Of a DNA stretch of 64,000 bases, positions 63,420-64,000 are shown piece by piece (the stretch's first letter is position 1; each line of letters begins with the position of its first letter). Under the pieces are notes generated by a model that was not told where the DNA came from, did not search any database, and was given only the letters and a program-made list of their open reading frames with translations. This DNA is from Ichthyophis bannanicus. Taxonomy: Eukaryota > Chordata > Amphibia > Gymnophiona > Ichthyophiidae. The translations under genes and the position numbers were made by a program. The stretch covers positions 986,893,637-986,957,636 of the forward strand of contig CM066034.1 in NCBI GenBank assembly GCA_033557465.1, in the 5' to 3' direction.

Positions 63420-63960
63420 AGCCTGTGCCAACTGGCCACGCCCAGTAGTTCTCGGTCTCCAGCAGGTAGACCAGCGCATAGCCTGTGCAGTCTGAAGCTT
63501 TAGTTCTATTGGGCTGAAGTATTTAGTGGGCCCGGGGTACAGAACCTGATGGAGCTGGGTCCCTCCTCCCTCCTATCCCTAGCCGCCTCATATTTGGCTC
63601 CCTTTTTCTTCCTCCCCAACCTTTTGGGAAGGGACCAGATGTTGAGTGCTTCTGTGCCTTTGAGTTCTCTGGAAAAAAAAACATAAAAAATGCTCAACAA
63701 AGACCATATCACATGTACAGCGGTGGCAGCAACAGCTCAGCGGGGCTTCAGGGGCGGCTGTCGGGTAAGTCTGGGATCTGGTGCTGGTGTGAACGGTTGC
63801 TTTCAAGGGAGAGCACTTCAGGATGTGTTTGGAACTGCAGTCACATGGCAAACATGGAGCACAGCCGGTGTGCCCTGTAGCAGCCATCGGGCACAGCTCT
63901 CTGATATCAGGCTGCTGCAGCTGTGCAAAAGAAACCGCAACTGCTTCCGATTGCATGGAG
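63420..63960 (+). mobile_element. DIRS-C-like fragment, 5' region
   Basis: ctcggtctccagcaggtaga, cctccccaaccttttgggaa and ccagatgttgag align with 4540-4740. The sequence then runs into a coding-like stretch (HGKHGAQPVCPVAAIGH). It ends where a CR1 fragment begins at about 63961. Confidence 0.5.
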
Positions 63961-64000
63961 AGTGGACCCAGCACAGATCCCTGGGGTACACCACTATTCA
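63961..64000 (-). mobile_element. CR1 LINE fragment at window edge
   Basis: The minus strand reads SGVPQGSVLGP (acagatccctggggtacacc on plus), the RT motif seen in the CR1 copy at 14800. It continues beyond the window. Confidence 0.75.

Overview
This is vertebrate nuclear DNA, almost wholly made of transposable elements. The mix points to an amphibian: abundant DIRS-type tyrosine-recombinase retrotransposons, CR1 with an esterase ORF1, L2-type and L1-type LINEs, a 5S-rRNA-derived SINE and a tRNA-derived SINE. A caecilian is my best guess, but that is inference. I see no prokaryotic gene arrangement and no CRISPR array. The only host-gene evidence is one 106-bp exon at 2724-2829 encoding a MYND zinc finger very like that of TDRD1, a germline Tudor protein of the piRNA pathway. 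The rest is probably intron or flank.

Layout. 1-1754: minus-strand hAT element with an open BED-finger transposase N-terminus running off the window, carrying an L2-type fragment. 1760-3510: SINE fragments around the MYND exon. 4431-10560: remnants of an old DIRS-like element (DIRS-C) split by a younger DIRS copy (A1, 5359-9658). 10569-13868: minus-strand L2 with a nested insertion. 13870-22640: minus-strand CR1 split inside its esterase ORF1 by a hAT-type element (17210-22217, 8-bp TSD). That element is itself split by a second DNA transposon (17878-20701, TAA TSD) with an intact 575-codon ORF of a family I cannot name. 22766-45520: fragments of one old minus-strand L1-type LINE (L1-C), split by CR1 (itself split by DIRS copy A2, 23131-28758), an L2, and two further L1-type elements, L1-B (32615-38059) and L1-D (39648-45348). 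45840-46415: probable Penelope-like terminus with a hammerhead-ribozyme fold. 46418-60837: a second DIRS family (DIRS-B), split by CR1, itself split by a full-length L1-type element (L1-E, 50090-55712, 17-bp TSD), and carrying a 1.5-kb insert of unknown origin in its right end. 60838-63419: mostly unassigned. 63420-64000: DIRS-C-like sequence and a CR1 fragment.

How it fits together. The nesting gives relative ages: L1-C, L2-minus, CR1-minus, DIRS-C and DIRS-B are older hosts; DIRS-A1/A2, L1-B, L1-D, L1-E and the two DNA transposons are younger. The best-preserved coding sequences are the 575-codon transposase-like ORF, the hAT transposase N-terminus, the ORF1 genes of L1-D and L1-E, and L1-E ORF2, which is broken by only two opposite frameshifts. 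All calls come from reading the sequence; no database search was possible.
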